Shown: positions 40,261 through 48,554 of the stretch, one piece after another
Layout: each line of letters starts with the position of its first letter
Numbering within the stretch: position 1 is the first letter of the stretch
Assembly: GCA_003331005.1 (NCBI GenBank)
Contig: QENC01000001.1
Span: 288,001-352,000, forward strand
Length of the DNA stretch: 64,000 nucleotides
Direction: 5' to 3'
From: Candidatus Tokpelaia sp. JSC085
GTDB taxonomy: Bacteria > Pseudomonadota > Alphaproteobacteria > Rhizobiales > Rhizobiaceae
Position numbers and translations under genes: made by a program
Notes under the pieces: model-generated
What the model was told of the DNA's origin: nothing
The model's database searches: none
Seen by the model: the letters and a program-made list of their open reading frames with translations, nothing else

Positions 40261-41454
40261 ATTTCTATTGCAGCAATTATTGTAGCGGCCGGACGAGGCA
40301 AGCGCGCAGGAGGAAAAATACTGAAACAATACACAGCGATCGGCGGTAAGACTCTCATCCGGCGCACAGTAGACGTGTTTCTTTCCCACATAGATATTAC
40401 AACACTCGTTCTTGTTATACACCCTGATGATTATATATTTTGCAAACAGATATTGAGTGATATAATTGGTAAACTGACCATTATTAACGGGGGATGTACC
40501 CGGCAAGAGTCGGTTTATGCAGGATTGCAATATCTTCAGGACATTGCACCTTCTTATGTACATATTCATGATGGGGTACGCCCATTTATCAACCATCAAC
40601 AGTTAACCACCATTCATCGTGCCCTAACACCATCAGGTGGCGTATTGCTTGCCATTCCAGTTTCTGACACGCTCAAGCGGGTGGGTAATGACAAATGTGT
40701 GGTTTTTACTGTTCCGCATGACAGTTTGTTTGCCGCACAAACCCCCCAATCTTTTCCCTATCCGCTTATTTTGTCTGCACATAAGGCAGCATATGAAGCC
40801 GGGCAATCTGATTTTACAGACGATTCTGCTTTGGCAGAGTGGTATAACATACCCATGCGCGTTGTTGAAAGTTCATCCAGCAATATTAAAATTACTTGGG
40901 AAAAGGACATTGAAATGACTGATCAATACTTTCGGACGGCTGAAACTCCATGTCCTGATGTACGAACAGGAAATGGTTACGATGTTCATAGACTTGTACA
41001 GGGTCATGGTGTTGTCCTCTGCGGTATGAAAATACCCTGTGATAAAAAACTTATCGGTCATTCTGATGCTGATGTTGCGTTGCATGCCTTGACTGATGCA
41101 CTGCTGGCAACTCAAGGTGCAGGCGATATCGGTATGCACTTTCCACCCGCGAACCCTCAATGGAAAAATGTACAATCAGAAATATTTGTCCGGCATGCAG
41201 TGAGACTGATTCGTGAAAGAAATGGACGTATTGCCAATGTTGATATAACCTTAATTGCTGAAATGCCTGCAATCAGTCCATATAGGGCCGCGATGACAAA
41301 ATCATTACAAAATATGCTCGACATTTCCCTGGACCGTATATCGCTGAAAGCGACAACAAATGAAACACTCGGATTTATCGGCCGCAGGGAAGGAATTGCC
41401 GCCATTGCTACGGCAACGGTAGTTTACAATGACAGATTCTTCCCACCAATATGA
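40261..41454 (+). CDS. ispDF: Bifunctional IspD/IspF of the MEP isoprenoid pathway, ATT start
   Basis: A fused enzyme: the N-terminal half makes CDP-methylerythritol (IspD), the C-terminal half the cyclodiphosphate (IspF). The IspD start SIAAIIVAAGRGKR and LKQY (usually PKQY) lies upstream of any ATG, GTG or TTG; an in-frame stop is at 40246-40248. The best start is ATT at 40261, with GGTGAGG about 10 bases before. A GTG at 40375 would delete the CTP-binding loop. IspF has the metal site GNGYDVHRL, GHSDADVALHALTDALLA and ETLGFIGRREGI. From ATT it is 397 residues. Confidence 0.85.
   Translation: MSIAAIIVAAGRGKRAGGKILKQYTAIGGKTLIRRTVDVFLSHIDITTLVLVIHPDDYIFCKQILSDIIGKLTIINGGCTRQESVYAGLQYLQDIAPSYVHIHDGVRPFINHQQLTTIHRALTPSGGVLLAIPVSDTLKRVGNDKCVVFTVPHDSLFAAQTPQSFPYPLILSAHKAAYEAGQSDFTDDSALAEWYNIPMRVVESSSSNIKITWEKDIEMTDQYFRTAETPCPDVRTGNGYDVHRLVQGHGVVLCGMKIPCDKKLIGHSDADVALHALTDALLATQGAGDIGMHFPPANPQWKNVQSEIFVRHAVRLIRERNGRIANVDITLIAEMPAISPYRAAMTKSLQNMLDISLDRISLKATTNETLGFIGRREGIAAIATATVVYNDRFFPPI
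41222..41329 (+). repeat. Direct repeat copy 1, inside ispF
   Basis: These 108 bases of the IspF-coding part recur at 41456-41563 in the same orientation, 234 bases downstream, without a mismatch that I can see. They encode the segment from [17 protein letters not shown] to the ALDIS-like end of an IspF helix. This copy is part of the intact gene. Confidence 0.92.
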
Positions 41455-41455
41455 G

Positions 41456-41563
41456 ATGGACGTATTGCCAATGTTGATATAACCTTAATTGCTGAAATGC
41501 CTGCAATCAGTCCATATAGGGCCGCGATGACAAAATCATTACAAAATATGCTCGACATTTCCC
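41456..41563 (+). repeat. Direct repeat copy 2, ispF fragment just after the ispDF stop
   Basis: An apparently exact 108-base copy of 41222-41329 begins one base after the ispDF stop codon (41452-41454). It has no start, no metal-binding motif and no continuation, so it is a non-functional gene fragment. The lack of substitutions implies a recent duplication, gene conversion, or an assembly error. Confidence 0.92.
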
Positions 41564-41948
41564 ATGCCATGCATTGTACTCATTGCAGAATCTTTTCTGC
41601 TTACTGCAATTGACAATGCTGAAATCCACTCCTACTGCAACAGATTTCTGCTGCTTCCATACATCAGTGAATAGGCTCGGATATCGTAGGAAAAGAATAT
41701 TACTCGGTGGTTGTGGATTCGTTCTCGATGAAAAAGCTTGAGAGTTTAGAGCAAGCGGAGTTAAAGATGAATCAATTGACGGCCTGAACGGAATGCATGG
41801 GGTACGGTCCGGGAAGTCAAGGCAGACTTTCTATCAAAGTTGTTTCGTGTTGAATAATTTTCCGACAAAATATAAAGCCTTCTGTCCCGGTTGCGATGTT
41901 TATTTATAGCTGCTGTGTAGTGGAATGTCTTGACTGGGAGAGAGCCAA
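41564..41948. other. Intergenic region before thiN, possible gene remnant
   Basis: 385 bases after the ispF fragment. A plus-strand frame reads GKEYYSVVVDSFSMKKLESL and then EQAELKMNQLTA before a stop near 41787; it looks protein-like but I cannot place it. In relatives other genes (cinA-like) follow ispDF, so this may be decayed coding DNA. GAGAGAGCC just before thiN serves as its ribosome binding site. Confidence 0.4.
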
Positions 41949-42578
41949 ATGACGGCATTTACTATTCTTTTAGGTGGTACGGTTGTACCGACAATACGGC
42001 TCAAATCACAAATTGCCAACACAATTGTCATTGCTGCTGACAGCGGCATACGTCATGCAAAGCTGTTAGAACTAGAGCCAATACTGTGGGTAGGAGATTT
42101 CGATTCCACAAGTAAAAACATGAAAAGGAATCATCGTCTTATCCCAAAGAATTTATTTCCACGTGAAAAAAATATGACGGATGGTGAAATTGCTGTTCAT
42201 ACAGCCATGAAAAAAGGAGCGACACGTCTTGTATTATGCGGTGCATTTGGTGGAGAAAAAACCGATCATGTTTTCTTTCACATGACAATAGCAATTGCCT
42301 TAGCCGAAAGACATATTCCAGTTATGTTAACAAGTGGCAGTGAAGAAGGATGGCCACTAGTAGCTGGTCACTACACTTTCGATTTTCCTAACAAGACTGC
42401 TTTCAGTATAGTCGCGTTTTCATCGCTTGAAAGTTTATCGATTCATGGAGCCAAATGGCCTTTACACAGCAGGTCTCTTGATTTTGGTTCTTCAAGAACG
42501 CTTTCTAATACAGTGAGCGGCAAACTCTCTATCTCCCTGCAATCCGGAAAGGGTCTCTTATTGTCTCGTCCGCGTTGA
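41949..42578 (+). CDS. thiN: Thiamine pyrophosphokinase
   Basis: Transfers pyrophosphate from ATP to thiamine, giving the cofactor TPP directly from the vitamin. Seen are the nucleotide/substrate motifs IVIAADSGIRHA, WVGDFDSTS and KNMTDGEIAVHTAMKKGA, then LCGAFGGEKTDHVF, and a C-terminal small beta domain with SNTVSGKLSISLQSGKGLLL. Length is 209 residues. The enzyme implies use of salvaged thiamine; no thiamine transporter genes are adjacent. Confidence 0.93.
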   Translation: MTAFTILLGGTVVPTIRLKSQIANTIVIAADSGIRHAKLLELEPILWVGDFDSTSKNMKRNHRLIPKNLFPREKNMTDGEIAVHTAMKKGATRLVLCGAFGGEKTDHVFFHMTIAIALAERHIPVMLTSGSEEGWPLVAGHYTFDFPNKTAFSIVAFSSLESLSIHGAKWPLHSRSLDFGSSRTLSNTVSGKLSISLQSGKGLLLSRPR

Positions 42579-42627
42579 ATAAAAATATCATTTTACAGCA
42601 ATTAAAAAAATCATATATAGAGTTTTT

Positions 42628-43998
42628 TTATTCTCTATTTTCAGTTTTAGCATAATTCACTGTGAAGTTCAGCATTTTCTTGAAAAGAGAATCGCCTCCA
42701 TCACCCTTCACAAGGAAAAATTCAGCACGCTGACCAGTTTTATATACAATGTTTAGCTTAATCCATGGTGATTGACACATCATTTTCAGATTACGGCGTA
42801 ACAATGGCCCTGGAGCATCCATGGCAAGAATGAAAAAATTTTCATCAATTTTGAATTGAACTATTCCATGCAGTTCCTGTCCAGCTGATAGATCTGAAGC
42901 CTTCAATAACAATTGACCGATACGGTCAACTGCGCCACCATAAAAATCTTTTGGTATCATAAAAAGTAGTTTAACCAAAAAAGCGGCTGGAATCGATGGA
43001 TCATTATTAGGGCGGATGACCATCCGCAGTCTCATAGACTTATCAGGTATTGAAATATCACCCCGAATTATCATTGCCTTACGGTTGTCTTGCTCCCCTT
43101 CATATTCTTCATATAGCAGCGACCATTTGACATTCCCTGTTTCTATTGTCTCAGGTAAAAGAGCTGTCTGCTCTTCCCGGTAAAGAACTTTACTAGTCGT
43201 CTGCATGACGAGATGGTCAGCTGTATTTTTACTTTTTTCTTGATCCCATTCTTTCAACAGTCCAGGATTCGTTTCCTCTCCATTGGGCATAAGACGCTGC
43301 ATTATCTTTGCTATAGGCTTTTTATTTTCCAAGTGATCGACAATAATGTCCGATTGCATCTCTGTCACTACCGTTAAAAACCAGATAATCACCATAAAGA
43401 GAGATAGTATAACAACAACCATTGAGCTCAAAACTAGAACTTGCTTTTTGCCTGAACGTTCCTTTCCCTGTCTTACCGTCTGTGCAAAAATACCCGAGAA
43501 CATGCTGAAATCATTTTTGTTCTTCTTGCTGTATTTCTCTATTGCAGATCCCAATGATAGAATGCCAACAGGATTTTTTCCTTTCCGGAAATCATTAGCT
43601 GTTTGTTCAGGCTTTTTCTCTCCGAGAACAGACTGCAGCAATGATTCTTTTTGTGATAAAAACACATTCTCTGCCTGCAGCTTTTCCACATTTTCAGAAA
43701 ATGATACACGAACACTAGATAATTTTTCTTGATCAGACCCTTGTTCTCTATCAACTGTGGATGCCTCAGAGCTAGCTCCATCTATCTCTTGTTTTGAATG
43801 GTATGATTTCTCAACTTCGCTGATCGCCTTCTCTAGGATTCGGTGTTGAAGCTCAATAAGCTCAGGAGCAAGACTGCTTTCCGCAAGTTTTTTTTCAACC
43901 GTCTCCCGTGCACGAGCATAAATACGTTGACGCAACTCCAATGTAGATTTTCGCTGTGCAGCGATTGTCTTCTTCAATACATTCACAAAATCGGCCAT
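42628..43998 (-). CDS. Conserved single-pass membrane protein of unknown function
   Basis: A 456-residue protein I recognise only as a type of conserved hypothetical found in Hyphomicrobiales. Residues 1-75 form a charged helical region (MADFVNVLKKTIAAQRKS..., with an ARARETVEKKLAE helix). Residues about 76-185 are Ser/Glu/Lys-rich and likely disordered. One membrane helix lies near 187-212 (VLVLSSMVVVILSLFMVIIW). The C-terminal half (about 280-450) is a globular domain, probably periplasmic, with KWSLLYEEYEGEQ and repeated MIRGDISIPDKSMRL-type strands. It is convergent with thiN. No catalytic motif is visible. Confidence 0.7.
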   Translation of the reverse strand: MADFVNVLKKTIAAQRKSTLELRQRIYARARETVEKKLAESSLAPELIELQHRILEKAISEVEKSYHSKQEIDGASSEASTVDREQGSDQEKLSSVRVSFSENVEKLQAENVFLSQKESLLQSVLGEKKPEQTANDFRKGKNPVGILSLGSAIEKYSKKNKNDFSMFSGIFAQTVRQGKERSGKKQVLVLSSMVVVILSLFMVIIWFLTVVTEMQSDIIVDHLENKKPIAKIMQRLMPNGEETNPGLLKEWDQEKSKNTADHLVMQTTSKVLYREEQTALLPETIETGNVKWSLLYEEYEGEQDNRKAMIIRGDISIPDKSMRLRMVIRPNNDPSIPAAFLVKLLFMIPKDFYGGAVDRIGQLLLKASDLSAGQELHGIVQFKIDENFFILAMDAPGPLLRRNLKMMCQSPWIKLNIVYKTGQRAEFFLVKGDGGDSLFKKMLNFTVNYAKTENRE

Positions 43999-44148
43999 AC
44001 AGCGTGTTGATCTCTCTACTAAAATCAGACCTTCATTATTTCGCTGACCATGGACTCCTACGGGTGATCTTCTCAGAAGAACCCTATCTCCTCTTTTCTA
44101 GAAAACTACGGGGTTTCTCTAAAAGGCGTCATCAAAGATCAGCTCATA

Positions 44149-45438
44149 TCAGTCCTGAAAAGGATCCGTGACAAGAATCGTATCGTTCCGTTCAGGGCTC
44201 GTGGAAAGCAAGGCAACTGGAGCACCAATCAAGGATTCGATATGACGAACATATTTAACTGCCTGTGCTGGCAAATCTATCCATTGACGTGCACCAGCTG
44301 TTGTCGCTTTCCAGCCCGGAAGAGTTTCATAAATCGGTTTGACACGCATCTGCATACCTATTGAAGCAGGAAGGTAATCTAATGGCCTACCATCAAGCTC
44401 ATAGCCGGTACAAATTCTGATCTCATCCATTCCGTCAAGAACGTCAAGCTTAGTCAGTGCAATGCCATCAATGCCACAAACAATAACCATCTGCCGTACC
44501 AAAACCGCATCAAACCAGCCACATCGGCGTTTGCGTCCTGTTACAACACCGAATTCATGCCCGTGCTCACTAAGAAAGTCACCGGTTTCATTGACCTGTT
44601 CTGTTGGAAAAGGTCCTTCACCAACCCGTGTTGTATAAGCTTTTACAATACCAAGCACATAATCAATCGCATCTGGCCCTAACCCAGAACCAGAAGCGGC
44701 TTGTCCGGAAACTGTGCTAGAAGAGGTGACAAATGGATAGGTGCCAAAATCATTATCCAGCAATGCGCCTTGGGCTCCTTCAAATAGAATCCGCGCACCG
44801 GCCCGGCGACGTTCATCAAGCAAACGCCACGTACGATCCATAAAAGGCAAAATATCATCAGCTACTTGTATTAACTCGTCATAAAGTCCCTGTGGATTAA
44901 TCTCCGGTTCATCCATACCGCGCCGTAGAGCATTATGATGGGTCAGAAGACGCTCGATCTTCATCATCAGTGTATCTGGTTCTGCTAGATCCACCAGGCG
45001 TATAGCACGGCGGCCCACCTTGTCCTCATAAGCGGGGCCGATACCACGCTTTGTAGTCCCAATTTTGAGTCCGGATGTCGTATTTTCACGCGATGCGTCA
45101 AGATTACGATGCAATGAAAGGAGCAGAGGCGCATTTTCGGCAATACGTAGAATATTAGGCGTAATCCTGATTCCCTGCTCACACAACTTGTTCACTTCCT
45201 GAAGAAAGTGATGCGGATCAACAACAACACCATTTCCGATAATGGATAATTTGCTACGCACTAACCCTGAAGGCAGCAATGACAATTTATAGCGGACACC
45301 ATCAACAACCAATGTGTGACCGGCATTATGACCGCCTTGATAGCGCACGATGATATCCGCCCGCTCTGAAAGCCAATCAACAATCTTGCCTTTTCCCTCA
45401 TCACCCCATTGAGCACCAATCACCACGACATTGGCCAT
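44149..45438 (-). CDS. purA: Adenylosuccinate synthetase
   Basis: Joins IMP and aspartate in AMP synthesis using GTP. Seen are the P-loop-like [14 protein letters not shown], the catalytic His in [10 protein letters not shown], the IMP site [13 protein letters not shown] and [15 protein letters not shown], and LTKLDVLDG for the guanine. The ATG at 45438 gives 429 residues; a TTG one codon upstream is less likely. Nothing unusual is seen. Confidence 0.96.
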   Translation of the reverse strand: MANVVVIGAQWGDEGKGKIVDWLSERADIIVRYQGGHNAGHTLVVDGVRYKLSLLPSGLVRSKLSIIGNGVVVDPHHFLQEVNKLCEQGIRITPNILRIAENAPLLLSLHRNLDASRENTTSGLKIGTTKRGIGPAYEDKVGRRAIRLVDLAEPDTLMMKIERLLTHHNALRRGMDEPEINPQGLYDELIQVADDILPFMDRTWRLLDERRRAGARILFEGAQGALLDNDFGTYPFVTSSSTVSGQAASGSGLGPDAIDYVLGIVKAYTTRVGEGPFPTEQVNETGDFLSEHGHEFGVVTGRKRRCGWFDAVLVRQMVIVCGIDGIALTKLDVLDGMDEIRICTGYELDGRPLDYLPASIGMQMRVKPIYETLPGWKATTAGARQWIDLPAQAVKYVRHIESLIGAPVALLSTSPERNDTILVTDPFQD

Positions 45439-45869
45439 CAAACAACTCCATCAATTCTAGTCAAAGTCTCTGGTCCCTTTATGCAGAATGCGATCGTATT
45501 AAATGATGCATTTAAGAACCGTGCCCTGTTGGCTATGTCTTCACTACAGTATGAGATACAATACATAATCATGTCACGTTCTACTCGATGAAATTTATCG
45601 TCTGCAGACATAAAAAACCGCTCTAATCGCTCTACAGAGGATGCAAAAATAGGATTTCCTCTATATTCTGATATCTGATAAATGCATTTTTTGTAAAATA
45701 GCCATATCAGAAATCGTAAAATTTCAAAACGGAGAATTATATTATAATACGGTTTAAAAAGATTGCTCGGCACTTCTGATCCTTTTGCAGGATAAAAACA
45801 GTGTCAGGATTTTTCAAAAATACTGACCTTTTAGGTTTTAAAATAGAATTTTGAGTATCAGGAGATAGA
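45439..45869. other. Intergenic region between purA and the GNAT gene
   Basis: 431 bases between divergent genes. A minus-strand open frame at 45438-45773 could encode 111 residues, but it overlaps the purA start, has no good ribosome binding site and resembles no family, so it is not called. CAGGAGA just before 45870 is the GNAT ribosome binding site. Confidence 0.5.
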
Positions 45870-46457
45870 TTGCTGTGCAAAATAGATGGTAATGAGCCGA
45901 CAAAAGCCAGATTGTTATTACGACTTCCCTCTTCCGGATTGTTTTCTATGATCTATACAGACATAATTTATACGCATGAGCGTTCTGTCCATGATCTTGA
46001 TATCGAAACTCTGAACGCAACAGCTTTTGGTCCTGCACGTTATACCAGAGCAGTCCATTTTGTACGTCAGAGTGGGCCTCATGATTTATCACTGTCCTTT
46101 ATAGCAAGCGCAAAGCCAAATGTTGTTGGTTCTGTCCGTATGACACAGATTGCAATTGGCCTGGCTAAAGCGCTCCTGCTTGGCCCAATTGTTGTACGCT
46201 CAGATTATAAAAATGCTGGTATCGGTAGCACATTGATGAATATGACTTTAACAGCTGCCCGGTATGCTGGGCATCAACTTGTGATTCTTGTCGGTGATAA
46301 ATCTTATTACCATCGTTTTAATTTTCAGCGCGTGCCAGAAAGAAAAATAATCATGCCCGCACCTGTTAATCCAAATCGTTTACTTGCGCATGAACTTGTA
46401 GAGGGTGCCCTGCTACAGGCAACTGGGATTGTACGCCATATTAACTGTGTTAGATAA
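45870..46457 (+). CDS. GNAT-family N-acetyltransferase (YhbS-like)
   Basis: An acetyl-CoA-dependent acyltransferase of unknown substrate. Residues about 95-150 hold the acetyl-CoA motif: LLLGPIVVRSDYKNAGIGSTLM (V-x-x-x-x-x-x-x-G-I-G variant of Q/RxxGxG/A), then VILVGDKSYYHRFNF, typical of the YhbS subgroup. The TTG at 45870 has AGGAGA 5 bases upstream and gives 195 residues; ATG at 45948 is an alternative that starts just before the domain. Confidence 0.82.
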   Translation: MLCKIDGNEPTKARLLLRLPSSGLFSMIYTDIIYTHERSVHDLDIETLNATAFGPARYTRAVHFVRQSGPHDLSLSFIASAKPNVVGSVRMTQIAIGLAKALLLGPIVVRSDYKNAGIGSTLMNMTLTAARYAGHQLVILVGDKSYYHRFNFQRVPERKIIMPAPVNPNRLLAHELVEGALLQATGIVRHINCVR

Positions 46458-46876
46458 TTTACAGAATAAAAAATCTTCCTATGCCCTCAATGGTTTCGGT
46501 GCTGCGGAAGGAAGGGTAGGATGATGGTATGTCACGGGCAGTGTCGGGAGGGGAAAACCTCTTGCACCTGGTGATTCAGCACCGGGTGACTGTTATTTGA
46601 TGTTGCATGATTGGTTTTTATCCACTTATTTAAGTATTGACCCCATAATTCTGAGTTTTTCATCTGAAAAACAGATGTCTTAAAATGAGAGTGTTTTTGC
46701 TGCGCATGATCAGTCATGGACAAGAACAATAAATCATTTTTAATTTTCTGTTCCTTTTTTATTATCTATCTCATTATCGAAGCGATCAGGACTCCAAGGA
46801 TTAAGTCTTGCACATGTTTTTCAAAGAGTTCAATCAGAAAAAGGCTTGCAAGGATTCAGAGTTGGAAAGTGGCACT
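46458..46876. other. Intergenic region between the GNAT gene and gshA
   Basis: 419 bases with no recognised gene on either strand. The first part is G+C-richer than its surroundings (GGAAGGAAGGG, GGGAGGGG) and contains a strong hairpin listed separately; the rest is A+T-rich and probably holds the gshA promoter. Confidence 0.5.
46565..46588 (+). terminator. GC-rich hairpin downstream of the GNAT gene
   Basis: CACCTGGTG (46565-46573) and CACCGGGTG (46580-46588) form a 9-bp stem with one G-T pair and a six-base loop, about 110 bases after the GNAT stop. It is followed by a modest T-rich run (ACTGTTATTT). It could be a terminator or a small structured element. Confidence 0.35.
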
Positions 46877-48244
46877 ATGGTACACGATACAATGGATAAT
46901 AAAAAAATCTACAACAAGGAAGCTCTGATAGATTATCTAGCCCAAGGATGCAAACCGGCGACGCAATGGCGTATCGGTACAGAACATGAAAAATTTCCGT
47001 TTTATGTTGATGGGAACCTGCCAGTTCCCTATGGAGGAAAAAACGGGATCCATGTTCTACTTGAAGGGATGCAGTCTATGCTCGGCTGGGAACCGGTTAT
47101 GGATGCAGGAAATATTATAGGCCTCGTTGAACCAACAGGATCCGGGGCAATTTCGCTTGAACCTGGCGGTCAGTTTGAACTATCTGGCGCCCCGCTTGCA
47201 ACAATCCACCAGACATATCGAGAGGTTCAAGCCCATCTGGCACAGATCCATGAAATAGCCACGCCTCTTGGTATTAGGTTCCTGGGTATCGGTGCTAGTC
47301 CTGAATGGACACTGGATGGAATACCGTCTATGCCAAAATCCCGCTATAAGATAATGAAGGCATATATGCCACGGGTCGGACACCATGGCCTTGATATGAT
47401 GTATAGGACAGCAACTATCCAGGTCAATCTAGATTTTTCATCAGAAAAAGACATGCGACGCAAGATGCAGATCTCCATGAAGCTGCAACCGGTGGCGACA
47501 GCACTGTTTGCTTCTTCACCTTTTACAGAAGGGAAACCTAACGGCCTGCTTTCATGGCGCTCTGAAATATGGCGCTATACAGATAACAACCGGACTGGAA
47601 TTTTACCGTTTGTATTTTCTCCAAAGTTTGGTTTTGATGACTATGTTGAATGGGCGCTTGACATTCCAATGTACTTTGTACTGCGTGACGGACATTATTA
47701 TGATACAACTGATATTACTTTCCGTCAGTTCATGAACGGTGCCTTGAAAGATAGAATCCCGGATAGTCAGCCAATTATCAGTGATTGGATCAATCACCTA
47801 TCAACTCTTTTTCCTGAAGTCAGACTGAAACGGTTTCTTGAGATGCGAGGTAGTGATGGCGGACCGGGTATCTGTGCGCTGCCAGCCTATTGGGTTGGGT
47901 TGCTTTATGATGACGAAGCGTTAACTGAAGCAGAAACCTTAGTAAAAGACTGGACATATCCGGAGGTAAAAGAGATGCGCGACCACGTGCCTGCCTTTGC
48001 CTTGAAAACGCCTTTTCGTAACATAACTCTTCTGGAGCTTGCGCGTGAAACGCTGAAAATTTCCAGAAAAGGACTGGAAAAACGCCATCACTTGAACCAA
48101 AAAGGTCATGATGAGACGCTCTTTCTTGAGTCCCTGGAGGAGACAATTATGTGCGGAAAAACCACAGCAGAAAAAATGCTCTCTGAATATCACAATATCT
48201 GGAATGCGTCTATCGAACCAATTTTCCTTAAATATGCTTGTTAA
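46877..48244 (+). CDS. gshA: Glutamate-cysteine ligase (alphaproteobacterial/plant type)
   Basis: The first and limiting step of glutathione synthesis. The sequence matches the GCS2-like plant/alphaproteobacterial class: WRIGTEHEKFPFYVDG near the N-terminus, VEPTGSGAISLEPGGQFELSGA with the glutamate/metal site, YMPRVGHHGLDMMYRTATIQVNLD, and LEMRGSDGGPG. The ATG at 46877 has GGAAAG about 8 bases upstream and gives 455 residues; ATG at 46892 is also possible. No gshB is adjacent. Confidence 0.93.
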   Translation: MVHDTMDNKKIYNKEALIDYLAQGCKPATQWRIGTEHEKFPFYVDGNLPVPYGGKNGIHVLLEGMQSMLGWEPVMDAGNIIGLVEPTGSGAISLEPGGQFELSGAPLATIHQTYREVQAHLAQIHEIATPLGIRFLGIGASPEWTLDGIPSMPKSRYKIMKAYMPRVGHHGLDMMYRTATIQVNLDFSSEKDMRRKMQISMKLQPVATALFASSPFTEGKPNGLLSWRSEIWRYTDNNRTGILPFVFSPKFGFDDYVEWALDIPMYFVLRDGHYYDTTDITFRQFMNGALKDRIPDSQPIISDWINHLSTLFPEVRLKRFLEMRGSDGGPGICALPAYWVGLLYDDEALTEAETLVKDWTYPEVKEMRDHVPAFALKTPFRNITLLELARETLKISRKGLEKRHHLNQKGHDETLFLESLEETIMCGKTTAEKMLSEYHNIWNASIEPIFLKYAC

Positions 48245-48554
48245 CGAATCAATAGCGATCACCAGATCTTTTTAAACCTCATATGTAAAAAAAACGGAAA
48301 CGTTTTTCTGATTAAAGTCAGCCTGACAAAAAAAATCGTAGCAACATACTACATACTACTCAGTAAAGGAAGGAGATAGGATAGCGCGAAGTATCCAGCA
48401 TGGTTTCAAAAAAAAAGGCCCTGGAACAACGAAAAGGATGGCGAATATTACTTACTGACTCTCTTGTACTATTGCATACTCTCCCAGAGTGCCATGCTAT
48501 GGATTATTTATATCGAGCAGTTCTTATAGAGAAAAGAGAAAAAGGAAGAAACTT
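48245..48554. other. Intergenic region between gshA and the aldehyde dehydrogenase
   Basis: 310 bases with a hairpin-T-run near the gshA end and the AGGAAG ribosome binding site at the other end. A plus-strand frame from ATG 48400 begins MVSKKKALEQRKGW but resembles no family and runs on out of frame into the dehydrogenase gene, so it is not called. Confidence 0.5.
48290..48307 (+). terminator. Terminator-like hairpin after gshA
   Basis: AAAAACG (48290-48296), a GAAA tetraloop, then CGTTTTT (48301-48307): a 7-bp stem that ends in its own T-run, 45 bases after the gshA stop. The stem is A+T-rich, so strength is uncertain. Confidence 0.5.

Noticed and set aside
42628..43998. Idea that the membrane protein is a histidine kinase (CheA-like), a label sometimes given to such proteins
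   Set aside because: No H-box, N-box or ATP-binding G-box is visible.
45438..45773. A 111-residue minus-strand open frame ahead of purA
   Set aside because: It runs into the purA start region, has no convincing ribosome binding site and matches nothing I recognise.
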